64,000 bases of DNA from the NCBI GenBank assembly GCA_039029275.1, contig JBCCGL010000001.1, positions 434,001 through 498,000 of the forward strand, given 5' to 3'. Below, in pieces: positions 50,327-59,451 of this stretch. The translations under genes were made by a program, and so were the position numbers. Each line of letters begins with the position of its first letter. The first letter of the stretch is position 1. Under the pieces are notes generated by a model. That model saw only the letters and a program-made list of their open reading frames with translations, did not search any database and was not told where the DNA came from. The DNA is from JBCCGL01 sp039029275. GTDB lineage: Bacteria > Pseudomonadota > Gammaproteobacteria > JBCCGL01.

Positions 50327-52009
50327 TTACTCTTCCTCTGGGGCAGATTGGCTGTTTCGACTGAACTCCTGCTGATCGGGCAAATAGCTTTTGAACGCTT
50401 TCAAATCACCGTCGAGACTCGCGTTATTCACCACCGTCGGGCGCAGGAAAACAAGCAGTTCGGTTTTTTCCACCGTATCGTCACGATAGGAAAACGCGTT
50501 ACCCAAAACCGGCACCTCGCCCAACCCGGGAACGCTGGATCGGCCTTTCTCGACTTTATCCTGCATCAAGCCACCGATGATCGCGACCTGACCGCTATTC
50601 ACGCGCAGCAACGACTCCATCTCGCGCACCTGTATTTCGGGAATGCGGTTAACCACGTCTTCAGCTGCAAGATCGGGGTTGGGGTCGTTGACAAAGCCCA
50701 GAATCCGCGAAATCGTCGGGCGTACGTTGAGAATGACCTCCTCGTTGTCGCTGATGAATGGCGTTACGTTCATCACAAAGCCGACCGGCACGGTGTGAAT
50801 TTCCGTCTCACGCGTGGCTGGCTGCGTCACAATACCGTTGGCATTCGTCACCGCAGGGTCAACTGAAATCGTAAAATAAACGCGGTTATCGACCACCTTT
50901 AGCACCGCTGCCTGATTGTTCAGTGCAATGATTTTGGGGCTCGAGAGAATCTGCACATCACCGAACTGATCGAGCAGCTTAAGAGTCGACAAAACGCTGC
51001 CAATGCTGGAATCGGTATCGCTGTAGCTCAGCAGAAAATTGGGTGCGACAACGTTGCCTGTCGCCGCCGGGCCGCCGGTAAACGACTGAACCGCGCTAAA
51101 GCCAGAGGTATCGTTGGTATCCGCCAACACGCGCCAGTCGATCCCGGCCTGATAGGTGTCGCTCAACGTCACCTCAACGATCGTTGCTTCGATAAGCACC
51201 TGTCTGCGCGCACTACGCAAAATTTTATCGATAAAGGCCTGTACTTCGTGGTGTTGACGGCGTGTTCCACGCACCGAAATAAAACCCGACTCGCGGTGCA
51301 CGATCACGCGCTCGAGCGCCTCATCGCGCTGATCTGAGCCCGACACTCCCAAAATGCTCTGAATGTTGCTGACCAGTGAATCCCAGAACAAATTTTCAGA
51401 ACTGTTTTCAACCTGCGTCCGCGAGTTGTTGGAACCACCCCCCGAACTGCCGCTGTCGCCGTCGATGTCCACGCTTATCGAGCCGACTTGCGTCGCCAGG
51501 TCCACGCGGCTGGTCGCACTGCGGGTTAAGTTCAGGTAATCGATCGCATAGGTTTGCAAATACGGTGCGTCGGCCGAGATGACGAGGTAGTCGTCGCCGA
51601 CCTCGTAGCGAATAGGGGCCTGCAACGCAATGCGGTCGAGGATTCGAATCAGGCTCTGGTCAATTGCATTGAGTGTAACGCGCCCGTTTATGTCGCCGAC
51701 AATATCAATGTTGAGCCTGGCATCGCGCGCCAGTGCAAAAAGTAAATCGCGCAACGGCACCTGATTAACCACAACGGTGTAGGTGTCTTCCGGGCTTTGC
51801 GGTTCGGGTGCCGGCAAATACGGAGTTGTGGTTACCGGCTCGGGAATCGCTGCGGCCGGTTCAACTTGCTCAGCACTTTCCTCGGCGACGGCGTCGTTAT
51901 AAAGGTGCCCCTGCGAGGGCTCGATAGGATGTGGCGTGCGATTGGCGCACGCGGTCAAAAGCAACAGTGCAAGCCCTATGCTGGTGCCGTTGGTGAAGCG
52001 TGAAAGCAT
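50327..52009 (-). CDS. mshL: Pilus secretin, MshL type, lipoprotein
   Basis: 560 residues from ATG 52009. The lipobox LALLLLTAC-ANR marks lipidation of Cys for targeting to the outer membrane. An STN-type N-domain (VPLRDLLFALARDARLNIDIVGDINGRVTL) and a Gly/Ser-rich insertion with GDSGSSGGGSNNS follow. Then comes the secretin core with RQVLIEATIVEVTLSD and the C-terminal signature VPVLGNAFSYRDDTVEKTELLVFLRPTVV. It forms the outer-membrane channel for the pilus. It begins 10 bases after mshM. In-frame sequence before 52009 has no signal peptide. Confidence 0.93.
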   Translation of the reverse strand: MLSRFTNGTSIGLALLLLTACANRTPHPIEPSQGHLYNDAVAEESAEQVEPAAAIPEPVTTTPYLPAPEPQSPEDTYTVVVNQVPLRDLLFALARDARLNIDIVGDINGRVTLNAIDQSLIRILDRIALQAPIRYEVGDDYLVISADAPYLQTYAIDYLNLTRSATSRVDLATQVGSISVDIDGDSGSSGGGSNNSRTQVENSSENLFWDSLVSNIQSILGVSGSDQRDEALERVIVHRESGFISVRGTRRQHHEVQAFIDKILRSARRQVLIEATIVEVTLSDTYQAGIDWRVLADTNDTSGFSAVQSFTGGPAATGNVVAPNFLLSYSDTDSSIGSVLSTLKLLDQFGDVQILSSPKIIALNNQAAVLKVVDNRVYFTISVDPAVTNANGIVTQPATRETEIHTVPVGFVMNVTPFISDNEEVILNVRPTISRILGFVNDPNPDLAAEDVVNRIPEIQVREMESLLRVNSGQVAIIGGLMQDKVEKGRSSVPGLGEVPVLGNAFSYRDDTVEKTELLVFLRPTVVNNASLDGDLKAFKSYLPDQQEFSRNSQSAPEEE

Positions 52010-52019
52010 GAAAGTTCGT

Positions 52020-53660
52020 TTATCCTGCAATTTCTGTTTTTAAGCTACGCACCGTGCGAACGAACGGCTGCCAGCGCTGGAGTTGTTCGGGCAGCGCCTG
52101 CACGGCCTCCCACGCACTGTCTAAACTGGCGTACTGATTGTACAGCACCGCCAGTTTGATCGAGCCGTCGACCTCCGTTTCATAGACGTAGACTTTATCC
52201 AAGTCTATATCAGACGGCAATTTCTCAATATATTCTGATAACTTATCTGCAGATCCTCGATCAACTGTGAGTAACTGGATACTGAAACCGTTATCGGTCT
52301 CATTCCAGAAATATTCACGTGTCGATTGCATTCGAGCTGCAATGGCCGAATCGTAAACAGGTTTTTCAGCGACCTGCGCGGCTGGCGCAGGGTCAACTTC
52401 ATCGATCTCCTCCTGCTGTGGCTGCGGCGTGGTGTCTGCATTTTGTTCTGAGCCTGGGACAGTTTGAGCGACAGATGTGTCCTCATCCGCATGGCTTGTT
52501 TTCGCAACCACGGTTTCTGGCTCTGCAGCCTCCAGCTGTTCGTTCGCCAAATCGGGACCCACGGCAGTCGTTTCAAGATTCGAATCCTCGGCGTTTGTGG
52601 TTTCTATTTTCGTGGACGTCTGTTCAACCAGCGGCTCGCTCGATTGATCAGCCGGCACCGCCACTTCGCTCACAGGTGCCGCGGGGGCGACTTGCGCGTT
52701 TTCTGCTGGTGCACCCACGTTGCTCAGGCTGGCGCCGGTCACCGTCGACCAGTGCAGCGCGAGGAACGTGATCCCACCCGCAAGAATACCGACCGCGCAG
52801 CTCAAGCCGACAAGCAGCGGCCATCGGCTGCGTTCGGGTTTTCTGGGCACAAATTGACTGTCGTGCGCGGCGACCAACACGTGCTTGCGCGAAATTGTGC
52901 GCGTGTTGTCGGCGTAAGCGGCAAGCAGGACCTTGTCGGCCAAAATATTGATGCGCCGGATCATGCCCTGCGAGTAATCGGCAACCAGTTTGGCAATCGA
53001 CTCGACGAACATGTCCTGACCGCGATAGCCGGACACCCACATGCGAAAGTTCAGGTATTCGCATACCTCATCGGTCATCAGCGGCTCGAGGTTGAAACTG
53101 TGTGTGATGCGCTCGCGCAGCTGTCGAATCGAGTTATCGCTGAGGTTATCGTCGAGTTCTGGTTGCCCGAAGAGTACAACCTGCATCAGCTTGCTTTCCT
53201 GCGTTTCGAGGTTGGACAGCAGACGCACCTCTTCGAGGGTCGCCAACGGCATGCTTTGCGCCTCCTCAATAAACACCACGATCTGCTTGCCCTCGGCATG
53301 CCGGCGCATTAACAAACCCTGCAACTTTTGCATGGCCTCGAGCTTGCTGACGTTCGCGTCGACGACCACTTTCAATTCGAAGGCGATCACCTGCAGGATG
53401 TTTTCTGGTGAAAGACTGGGATTGGCGATGTAGACAATCTCGACGTGTCGCGGCAGACGCACTTCCAGCATGCGGCAGAGCATAGTTTTACCACTGCCAA
53501 CCTCGCCGACCACTTTGACGATACCTTCGCCGTTGAGGACGGCGTAGACCAGGCCGTCGAGCACCGCGCCGCGCTTGGCACCGCTGTAAAACAGACTGGT
53601 ATCCGGCGTGATGCGGAACGGCGGCCGCTTCAGGTCGAAGAATTCGTCGTACATTGCCAT
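52020..53660 (-). CDS. mshM: ExeA-type AAA+ ATPase with SPOR-like C-terminus (MshM-like)
   Basis: 546 residues. The N-terminal ExeA/GspA-type ATPase (FFDLKRPPFRITPDTSLFY, Walker A GEVGSGKT, Walker B IVVFIEEAQSM) covers residues 1-265. A membrane helix (WPLLVGLSCAVGILAGGITFLAL) follows near residue 290. Then comes a Pro/Ala/Glu-rich linker and a final domain (FSIQLLTVDRGSADKLSEYI, VYVYETEVDGSIKLAVLYNQYASLDSAWEAVQALP) that looks like a SPOR peptidoglycan-binding repeat. It probably opens or remodels peptidoglycan so the secretin can assemble. MshM proteins usually lack such a tail, so this is a joined form. Confidence 0.87.
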   Translation of the reverse strand: MAMYDEFFDLKRPPFRITPDTSLFYSGAKRGAVLDGLVYAVLNGEGIVKVVGEVGSGKTMLCRMLEVRLPRHVEIVYIANPSLSPENILQVIAFELKVVVDANVSKLEAMQKLQGLLMRRHAEGKQIVVFIEEAQSMPLATLEEVRLLSNLETQESKLMQVVLFGQPELDDNLSDNSIRQLRERITHSFNLEPLMTDEVCEYLNFRMWVSGYRGQDMFVESIAKLVADYSQGMIRRINILADKVLLAAYADNTRTISRKHVLVAAHDSQFVPRKPERSRWPLLVGLSCAVGILAGGITFLALHWSTVTGASLSNVGAPAENAQVAPAAPVSEVAVPADQSSEPLVEQTSTKIETTNAEDSNLETTAVGPDLANEQLEAAEPETVVAKTSHADEDTSVAQTVPGSEQNADTTPQPQQEEIDEVDPAPAAQVAEKPVYDSAIAARMQSTREYFWNETDNGFSIQLLTVDRGSADKLSEYIEKLPSDIDLDKVYVYETEVDGSIKLAVLYNQYASLDSAWEAVQALPEQLQRWQPFVRTVRSLKTEIAG

Positions 53661-53666
53661 GCTGGA

Positions 53667-55061
53667 TTACTCGAACTTTTCTTCGAGACGCTGGATTTTG
53701 CTGTACAAGGTTGTGCGGTTAACGTTAAGGAGCTTGGCGGTGCGACTGAGATTTCCGTCGGTCATCTCCATCGCGGTGCGAATGTACTCCCACTCGATGA
53801 CCTGGACGTGATCGTCGAGCGAAAAATCACCGCTGCGCAGCGTTTCGCGAATGCCGAGTTCGTTGGCGATCGGTGCACCACTTCCGCTCGCCGAAGGCAC
53901 ATGTTCAAACTCGTCGCGCAAGCGATCTTTGCCTATCATCTCACCGGGAAATTTAGTGCCAAGACGGATCACAATGTTGCGCAGTTCGCGCACATTGCCA
54001 GGAAAATGATAGTCCATCCAGAGCTGCCGCGCCTCGTCGTCCAGCGTAAATCGCGCGACCGTGTCCTGATACGCAAACTGAAAGTGTTCAAGCAGGGTTA
54101 ATCGATCCTCACCGCGATCACGCAGCGGCGGCGTTGCGATGTTGAGCACACTCATCCGGTAATAGAGATCCTGCCTGAATCGCCCCGCTTCAACTTCGGC
54201 GACCAGATCGCGGTTGCTGGCAGCGATCAGACGCACCCTGGAACGGCGCGGGGTTGACTCACCCACGCGAAAGTACTCGCCGTTCTCGATCACACGCAGA
54301 AGGTTGGACTGCAGCTCAACGCTCATCTCTGAAATTTCGTCGAGGAAAAGCGTACCCTCACCCGCCGCTTCGAAAAAGCCATCGTGATCGCGTGCCGCAC
54401 CGGTAAACGCACCCTTGGCGTGGCCAAACAATTGCGATGCCAACAGTTCACTGGAAAACGCAGCGCAGTTAACCGCGATATACGGTTCACCCGCACGCTT
54501 GCTCAAGCGGTGCATCTGATCGGCAATCAACTCTTTGCCCGTGCCGGACTCTCCCAAAATCGTGACCGGGAATTCGGCATTCGCAAACTGCTTGATCTGT
54601 GCGCGCAGGTTAAGCATCGCCGGGCTGTTCCCCTCGATCGCGTCCCCCGCTCTCCCGGGTTGTTCCTGAGCCGCGTCAAACAACAGCATTTGGTGTTGTA
54701 GGCGCGATTTGAGAAGGTCTGGATCGCACGGCTTGGGGATAAAGTCCGCCGCGCCGATCGACATCGCGTGGCGCACGTTTTCGCGATCACTCTGCCCCGA
54801 CAGCACCATAATGCGCATGCCGGTGCTGCGCGCGAGAAGCTCGCGCACCAGCGCGAAACCTTCGCTTGGCTCGTGTGGGTGCGGCGGCAATCCGAGATCG
54901 ATCAGCGCCAATGCCGGTTGCGAGTGCGCGTTGTTGATAAGCGCCAGAGCCGCCTCGCGGGTTTCTGCCAACTGGACGTTAAACGAGTCTCGCAACAAAA
55001 ACTCGAGACTCTCGCGAATCAATGGATCGTCGTCCACCAACAGTAAGTCAGGCTTGGACAA
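53667..55061 (-). CDS. PrsR-like sigma-54 response regulator heading the pilus locus
   Basis: 464 residues. The receiver has LLVDDDPLIRESLEFLL and a phosphorylation Asp in ALIDLGLPPHPHEPSEGF; the LGLPP...SEG form and SGQSDRENVRHAMSIGAADFIPKP are the style of PrsR regulators. The AAA+ domain has GESGTGKE and the sigma-54 contact loop GAFTGA. A Fis-type HTH is at the end (GNLSRTAKLLNVNRTTLYSKIQRL). It is 6 bases upstream of mshM and may be co-transcribed with the pilus genes. No kinase is adjacent; the PrsK-like one at 38002 is a candidate partner. It is divergent from trmL. Confidence 0.9.
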   Translation of the reverse strand: MSKPDLLLVDDDPLIRESLEFLLRDSFNVQLAETREAALALINNAHSQPALALIDLGLPPHPHEPSEGFALVRELLARSTGMRIMVLSGQSDRENVRHAMSIGAADFIPKPCDPDLLKSRLQHQMLLFDAAQEQPGRAGDAIEGNSPAMLNLRAQIKQFANAEFPVTILGESGTGKELIADQMHRLSKRAGEPYIAVNCAAFSSELLASQLFGHAKGAFTGAARDHDGFFEAAGEGTLFLDEISEMSVELQSNLLRVIENGEYFRVGESTPRRSRVRLIAASNRDLVAEVEAGRFRQDLYYRMSVLNIATPPLRDRGEDRLTLLEHFQFAYQDTVARFTLDDEARQLWMDYHFPGNVRELRNIVIRLGTKFPGEMIGKDRLRDEFEHVPSASGSGAPIANELGIRETLRSGDFSLDDHVQVIEWEYIRTAMEMTDGNLSRTAKLLNVNRTTLYSKIQRLEEKFE

Positions 55062-55177
55062 GAATCGGCTCCCCCGGATGGCACGCTGCCTGTTTCAGAC
55101 AGGTGTGGAATTTTCGTCAATCCGGCATATTATGCCCGCAATTCTCACAGGTCTGTGACTTATTTCCGCGACTTAAC

Positions 55178-55642
55178 ATGTTCCACATCGTTCTTTATCA
55201 GCCTGAAATTCCGCCCAATACCGGCAATATCATTCGCCTTTGCGCGAATACCGGAACGCGCCTGCATCTGATCCATCCGCTTGGGTTCGCGCTGGATGAA
55301 AAGCGCTTGCGTCGGGCGGGTTTGGACTACGCAGAATGGGCCGATGTAAGCGAGCACGAGAGTCTCGACGACTTTGTCGGTCAAGCGACACCCAGACAAC
55401 TCTACGCCTTCACCACACGCGCGCAAACGCACCATACTGCTGCCCAATTTCAAGTGGGTGACGCGCTTGTGTTTGGCCCGGAAACCCGGGGACTTCCGCT
55501 CGCGTGGCTAAATACTCTTCCGGCAGAGAGAAAGCTGCGACTACCGATGCTGCCGGACTCGCGCAGCATGAACCTGTCTAACAGCGTTGCAGTGGCGGTA
55601 TATGAAGCGTGGAGGCAGCAGGGTTTCGAAGGCGGCAACTAA
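55178..55642 (+). CDS. trmL: tRNA (cytidine(34)-2'-O)-methyltransferase
   Basis: 154 residues from ATG 55178, typical for the minimal SPOUT enzyme TrmL. It starts MFHIVLYQPEIPPNTGNIIRLCANTG, and the knot signatures GDALVFGPETRGLP and LPMLPDSRSMNLSNSVAVAVYE are complete. It 2'-O-methylates the wobble base of tRNA-Leu isoacceptors. In-frame sequence before 55178 overlaps the opposite-strand regulator and is not coding. It converges on a LysR gene: their ends abut. Confidence 0.96.
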   Translation: MFHIVLYQPEIPPNTGNIIRLCANTGTRLHLIHPLGFALDEKRLRRAGLDYAEWADVSEHESLDDFVGQATPRQLYAFTTRAQTHHTAAQFQVGDALVFGPETRGLPLAWLNTLPAERKLRLPMLPDSRSMNLSNSVAVAVYEAWRQQGFEGGN

Positions 55643-56551
55643 TCAGGTGTCAATCTGATCTCTTTGCGCAACCAGGCAGTCAATGAATACGCGCAAACAT
55701 TCCACACGTCTGTTTTGTTGCGGAAAATAGAGATAAAAAGGCGGCAGTGTTTTCACAAATGGATCAAGCACACTTTCAAGCGCACCGGATTCCAAGTGCT
55801 CGGCTGCGGTGTGACGCAGCGACCAACCGATGCCGTGGCCATCGCGCGCTGCCTGAATCACGCCAGCGACCTGATCGAAAACCATGCAAGCCGGAGGGTC
55901 AATGGTTTTTTCGTCCCCATCCTCAACAAACTGCCACGCCGCGACCTTGTTTGCGGTGGTCATTCGGTATCGAATGCAATCGTGGTTCAGCAAATCGCGC
56001 GGGTGGCGCGGTTTGCCGCGAGCCGCAAGGTATTCCGGTGATGCCGAAAACGCGGGTGTCAAAGGCGGCGTCATGCGGACGGCGACCATATCGTCGCTGA
56101 CAATATCGCCCAGTCGCAGCCCCGCGTGAAAGCCCTCTCGAACGATATCTACCAGACCTTCGTGCCATGAAATGTCCAGTTTGATCCCAGGATTGTCGCT
56201 CCGGAACCGTTTCAACGCAGGCGCGATAACCGTGAGATATGCACCTCTCGACGCGCTCAGTCGCAGCGTTCCCTGCGTTGCGCTGCCCGCTTCCTGAGAC
56301 TTCTTGATCGCATACTGCATATCACGATACGCGGGTGCTGCTGCCTCAAACAAGACTCGACCGGCGTCGGTCAATTCGATCCTGCGCGTTGTTCGAAACA
56401 CCAATTCGACGCCCAACTTTTGTTCGAGCGCTTTGAGTTGCAGGCTGACAGCGGGCGCGCCGACGCCCAGAACCTCTGCCGCCGCGCGCAATGATCCCTC
56501 TTTGACGATGGTGAGAAATACCTCGATGCCATGAACAGGTGATCGATTCAT
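55643..56551 (-). CDS. LysR-family transcriptional regulator
   Basis: 302 residues from ATG 56551. The winged HTH is clear (HGIEVFLTIVKEGSLRAAAEVLGVGAPAVSLQLKALEQKLGVELVFRTTRRIELTDAG, residues 7-65). An effector domain with the LDISWHEGLVDIVREGFHAGLRLG pattern of the CrgA/PA-type branch follows. It is divergent from an EamA-family transporter gene 96 bases away, so that exporter is the probable target, as in many LysR-transporter pairs. The ligand is unknown. It ends directly at the converging trmL stop. Confidence 0.92.
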   Translation of the reverse strand: MNRSPVHGIEVFLTIVKEGSLRAAAEVLGVGAPAVSLQLKALEQKLGVELVFRTTRRIELTDAGRVLFEAAAPAYRDMQYAIKKSQEAGSATQGTLRLSASRGAYLTVIAPALKRFRSDNPGIKLDISWHEGLVDIVREGFHAGLRLGDIVSDDMVAVRMTPPLTPAFSASPEYLAARGKPRHPRDLLNHDCIRYRMTTANKVAAWQFVEDGDEKTIDPPACMVFDQVAGVIQAARDGHGIGWSLRHTAAEHLESGALESVLDPFVKTLPPFYLYFPQQNRRVECLRVFIDCLVAQRDQIDT

Positions 56552-56647
56552 TAATAAATTTAAACATTTAATTTCAATAAATGCGTATTTTAGAATCAAT
56601 CAACACTGAATATCATCACCTTCGCGACACATTTTCAGAGCCATAAG

Positions 56648-57580
56648 ATGAAGACCAATGCACCTGCCCGGCAAGCTGCGCCTCACAAAGTGGGTTTGGG
56701 TATTAGCTTGATCGTATCCACCATGTTCGTCACATCGATTCAGGACGTGGTGTTCAAATTATTCAGCGCAGACATGACGCTGTGGCAAATATTTACGCTG
56801 AGGGGGGTCCTGGCCGCGCCACTACTCGTTCTGGTCGCGCGATGGCAGGGAATCCACAACGGGATTTTTCAGGCCGCCCTGCAACCCTGGGTGTTGCTGA
56901 GAGCCGCGTGCATGACGCTGCTGTTTCTCGCGTTTTACGGCGCGATTCCATTTATAAGCCTGTCGACCGTTGGGGCGGCCAATTACGTTGCCCCTATATT
57001 TGTCGCCGTGCTGTCTGCCTGCATGATTAAAGAGCGCGTTGGCTGGCGCGGTGCAATTGCGGTGATCGTCGGTTTTGCCGGTGTGATCACTTTACTGCAA
57101 CCGGGCACCGACGCGTTTTCACCCTGGGCGCTGTTGCCTCTAGCTGGCGCGGGATTTTACGCCTTCGCCCACATCATCACCCGCACCCGATGCCAACACG
57201 TTCCGCTGGCGGCAATGGCGCTGTCGGTCACGCTGTGCATGATGGCTGCGGGCGCGGTGATCAGTCTGCTGGTATTTGTCGTAAACCCGGCGGGGCCTTT
57301 CGCGGCCTCCCACCCCTACCTGTTTGGTGCGTGGACGCCGATGGGACAACCAGAGTGGATGGTGCTTGCCTTACTCGCGGTACTTTCAGTGATCATCACC
57401 ATGGGGCTGGCAGCGTCGTACAAAGCCGCACCCCCGCCGACAATCGCAACATTTGAATATTGCTACCTGATTTTCGTCACGGCGTGGGATCTTCTCATAT
57501 TTGCACTGGCGCCCAGCCTCGCGACGATTGCCGGAATGCTGTTAATCGTTGGTGCCGGTCTGCTGGTTTTGCGCCGCTGA
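56648..57580 (+). CDS. EamA/DMT-family transporter
   Basis: 310 residues with ten hydrophobic segments in two EamA repeats. The first repeat starts LIVSTMFVTSIQDVVFKLFSADMTLWQIFTLRG. The second is near residue 160 (LLPLAGAGFYAFAHIITRTRCQHVP). The end of repeat one, PIFVAVLSACMIKERVGWRGAIAVIVGFAGVITLLQPG, is classic. It is a likely exporter of a small metabolite. It is divergent from a LysR regulator that probably controls it. Substrate unknown. Confidence 0.92.
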   Translation: MKTNAPARQAAPHKVGLGISLIVSTMFVTSIQDVVFKLFSADMTLWQIFTLRGVLAAPLLVLVARWQGIHNGIFQAALQPWVLLRAACMTLLFLAFYGAIPFISLSTVGAANYVAPIFVAVLSACMIKERVGWRGAIAVIVGFAGVITLLQPGTDAFSPWALLPLAGAGFYAFAHIITRTRCQHVPLAAMALSVTLCMMAAGAVISLLVFVVNPAGPFAASHPYLFGAWTPMGQPEWMVLALLAVLSVIITMGLAASYKAAPPPTIATFEYCYLIFVTAWDLLIFALAPSLATIAGMLLIVGAGLLVLRR

Positions 57581-57583
57581 GAA

Positions 57584-58591
57584 CTACCGCGACTCCGCGC
57601 GTTGCCCGCGCCCGAGTAGATCGCGCACCGCATTGCGCGGTAACTTGCCTTCGTAAAGCACTGCGAAAACCTGCTCGGCAATCGGCATTTCGACGTTGAA
57701 CTGCTCGGCCAATCGTACCGCTTCGCGCGCGGTGCCGACCCCCTCGACGGCCTGCCCGATTTCTTCCTGCGCGTCGCTTACGCTCAAACCGCGCGCGAGC
57801 GCCAAACCCATACGACGGTTGCGCGAAAGGTTGTCGGTGCAGGTCAGTACCAGATCGCCCATGCCCGCCAGGCCCATAAACGTCTCCGCGCGGCCGCCCA
57901 TGGCGACGCCAAGGCGCATCAGTTCAGCCAGGCCGCGAGTGATCAGCGCAGCGCGCGCATTCGCACCAAAACCGAGGCCGTCGGATATGCCGGCCGCGAT
58001 CGCCAATACATTTTTCAGCGCGCCACCGGTTTCGACTCCAACGACATCGTCGCTGCTGTAGGCGCGAAAGGTCTCACTGTGCAACCAACGCGCGACACGC
58101 TCGGCAAATACCGTATCGCGCGACGCAACGGTGATTGCAGTTGGCAATCCCTGCATTAATTCCTTCGCAAACGTAGGGCCCGAGATCACCGCGAGCGGCA
58201 AATCATCCCCGAGGATTTCGCGTGCAACCGGCTCGAGCTGCCGCCCACTGCCTTTTTCCAGCCCTTTGCATGCCCAGATGACGGGGGTTTGATCCGCGCC
58301 GCTGTCGACGATGTTGTTGAGAGTTTGCGCAAAGGCGCCGCTCGGTGTGGCGACGAGCAGCGCGTCGGTGTTTGCGACACACGCGCTGAAATCGGACTCG
58401 CACTGAAGCGAATCCGGTATGCGGGTGTCGGGCAGATAGCGCGCGTTTACACGCTCGCGCTGCAGTGTCGCGATCTGCGTTGCGTCGCGACCCCACAGCT
58501 TTACGTCGTGACCGTTGCCCGTTAAATGGCAGGCCAGAGCCGTACCCCAGGAGCCGGCGCCGAGTACGCCAATGCGCGTGTTATCGGGCAA
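57584..58591 (-). CDS. gpsA: NAD(P)H-dependent glycerol-3-phosphate dehydrogenase
   Basis: 335 residues. Makes sn-glycerol 3-phosphate from dihydroxyacetone phosphate for phospholipids. N-terminal Rossmann motif RIGVLGAGSWGTALACHL, the segment SGPTFAKELMQGLPTAIT, the catalytic Lys region GVETGGALKNVLAIAAGISDGLGFG and the GLAGMGDLVLTC block are all present. It lies 8 bases after secB. The order rhodanese-grxC-secB-gpsA matches enteric bacteria. Confidence 0.97.
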   Translation of the reverse strand: MPDNTRIGVLGAGSWGTALACHLTGNGHDVKLWGRDATQIATLQRERVNARYLPDTRIPDSLQCESDFSACVANTDALLVATPSGAFAQTLNNIVDSGADQTPVIWACKGLEKGSGRQLEPVAREILGDDLPLAVISGPTFAKELMQGLPTAITVASRDTVFAERVARWLHSETFRAYSSDDVVGVETGGALKNVLAIAAGISDGLGFGANARAALITRGLAELMRLGVAMGGRAETFMGLAGMGDLVLTCTDNLSRNRRMGLALARGLSVSDAQEEIGQAVEGVGTAREAVRLAEQFNVEMPIAEQVFAVLYEGKLPRNAVRDLLGRGQRAESR

Positions 58592-58599
58592 GCGAGGCC

Positions 58600-59091
58600 T
58601 TACTGTGGAGTGTCGGGCGCCGGAGCGTTTTGTTTAATTTTGCTCAGGTGCTGCGCGTACAGCGCGTCGAAGTTGATCGGCTCCAGAATCAGCTGCGGGA
58701 AGCCGCCTTTAGCAACCATGCCCGCAATCACTTCGCGCGCGAATGGAAACAGCGCACTCGGGCAATGGCTGCCCAACAAATTGTCGCGAACGCTCTGGTC
58801 GAAACCTTTGATCAAAAACAAACCGGCCTGTTTGATTTCGACCAGATACAGGGTGCTATCTTCGACCGTGGCGGTGACAGTGATATTCAATACCACTTCG
58901 AACATGTCATCGTTACCGGGGCGGGTTTCGGTGTTGATCTGTAAATTGATATTGGGATTACGCGCCGCTTTACCGCCAAACACTTCGGGTGTTTTCGGTG
59001 ACTCGAACGACAGGTCTTTCACGTAAAGTTTTTTAATTGAGAACTGCTGTGCCGGAGCCTCGCCCGCTGCGGCTTCTGTTTCGTCAGACAT
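58600..59091 (-). CDS. secB: Protein-export chaperone SecB
   Basis: 163 residues. It begins after an Ala/Glu-rich N-terminus with QFSIKKLYVKDLSFESPKTPEVF, the standard SecB start. It also contains RDNLLGSHCPSALFPFAREVIAGMVAKGGFPQLILEPINFDALYAQ, which is nearly invariant. The tetramer holds precursor proteins unfolded for SecA, which suits a bacterium exporting many surface proteins. It lies between grxC and gpsA, 94 bases after grxC. Confidence 0.97.
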   Translation of the reverse strand: MSDETEAAAGEAPAQQFSIKKLYVKDLSFESPKTPEVFGGKAARNPNINLQINTETRPGNDDMFEVVLNITVTATVEDSTLYLVEIKQAGLFLIKGFDQSVRDNLLGSHCPSALFPFAREVIAGMVAKGGFPQLILEPINFDALYAQHLSKIKQNAPAPDTPQ

Positions 59092-59185
59092 ATTTGATTA
59101 CCTGAATCGCGATGCAGTCGCGACAGAAAAAACGCGCATTGTACCCGAAGCGCGAAGGCGAATTGAATTGTCGTTTAGATCGGTA

Positions 59186-59440
59186 TTATCCGGCGAGCAA
59201 GGCGTCGAGCGCTTCGTCCCTTTCAAGCGCCAGGATGTCGTCGTAGCCGCCGACATGAGCTGTGCCGATAAATATCTGCGGCACGGTCTTGCGCCCGCTG
59301 CGCTCGATCATCTCTTCGAACACTTCGCGACTGTCGACCAGAATGGCTTTGTAGTCCACCGATTTCGTGTCCAGCAGCTGCCGGGCTGCACGGCAGTAAG
59401 GGCAAGCGGGGGACTCGTACATGATGACTTCAGCGGCCAT
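59186..59440 (-). CDS. grxC: Glutaredoxin 3
   Basis: 84 residues from ATG 59440. The redox motif CPYC is at residues 12-15 (ESPACPYCRAARQLL), and the glutathione-binding TVPQIFIGTAHVGGYDDI follows. Size and motif match GrxC. It reduces disulfides with glutathione in the cytoplasm. An in-frame start 48 bases upstream overlaps the rhodanese gene and is not needed. It sits 11 bases after the rhodanese gene. Confidence 0.96.
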   Translation of the reverse strand: MAAEVIMYESPACPYCRAARQLLDTKSVDYKAILVDSREVFEEMIERSGRKTVPQIFIGTAHVGGYDDILALERDEALDALLAG

Positions 59441-59451
59441 TTTGGTGTTCC

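Noticed and set aside
55079..55095. TGGCACGCTGCCTGTTT as a sigma-54 promoter ahead of trmL
   Set aside because: The -24 half fits, but the -12 half has GT instead of GC, and a housekeeping tRNA methylase is an unlikely target.
55124..55136. Palindrome GGCATATTATGCC between the PrsR-like gene and trmL
   Set aside because: It may only be overlapping -10 elements of the two divergent promoters; there is one copy and no known regulator motif.
59107..59123. Inverted repeat TCGCGATGCAGTCGCGA between grxC and secB as terminator
   Set aside because: On the transcribed strand the T-run lies before the stem, not after it, so it is not an intrinsic terminator for grxC.
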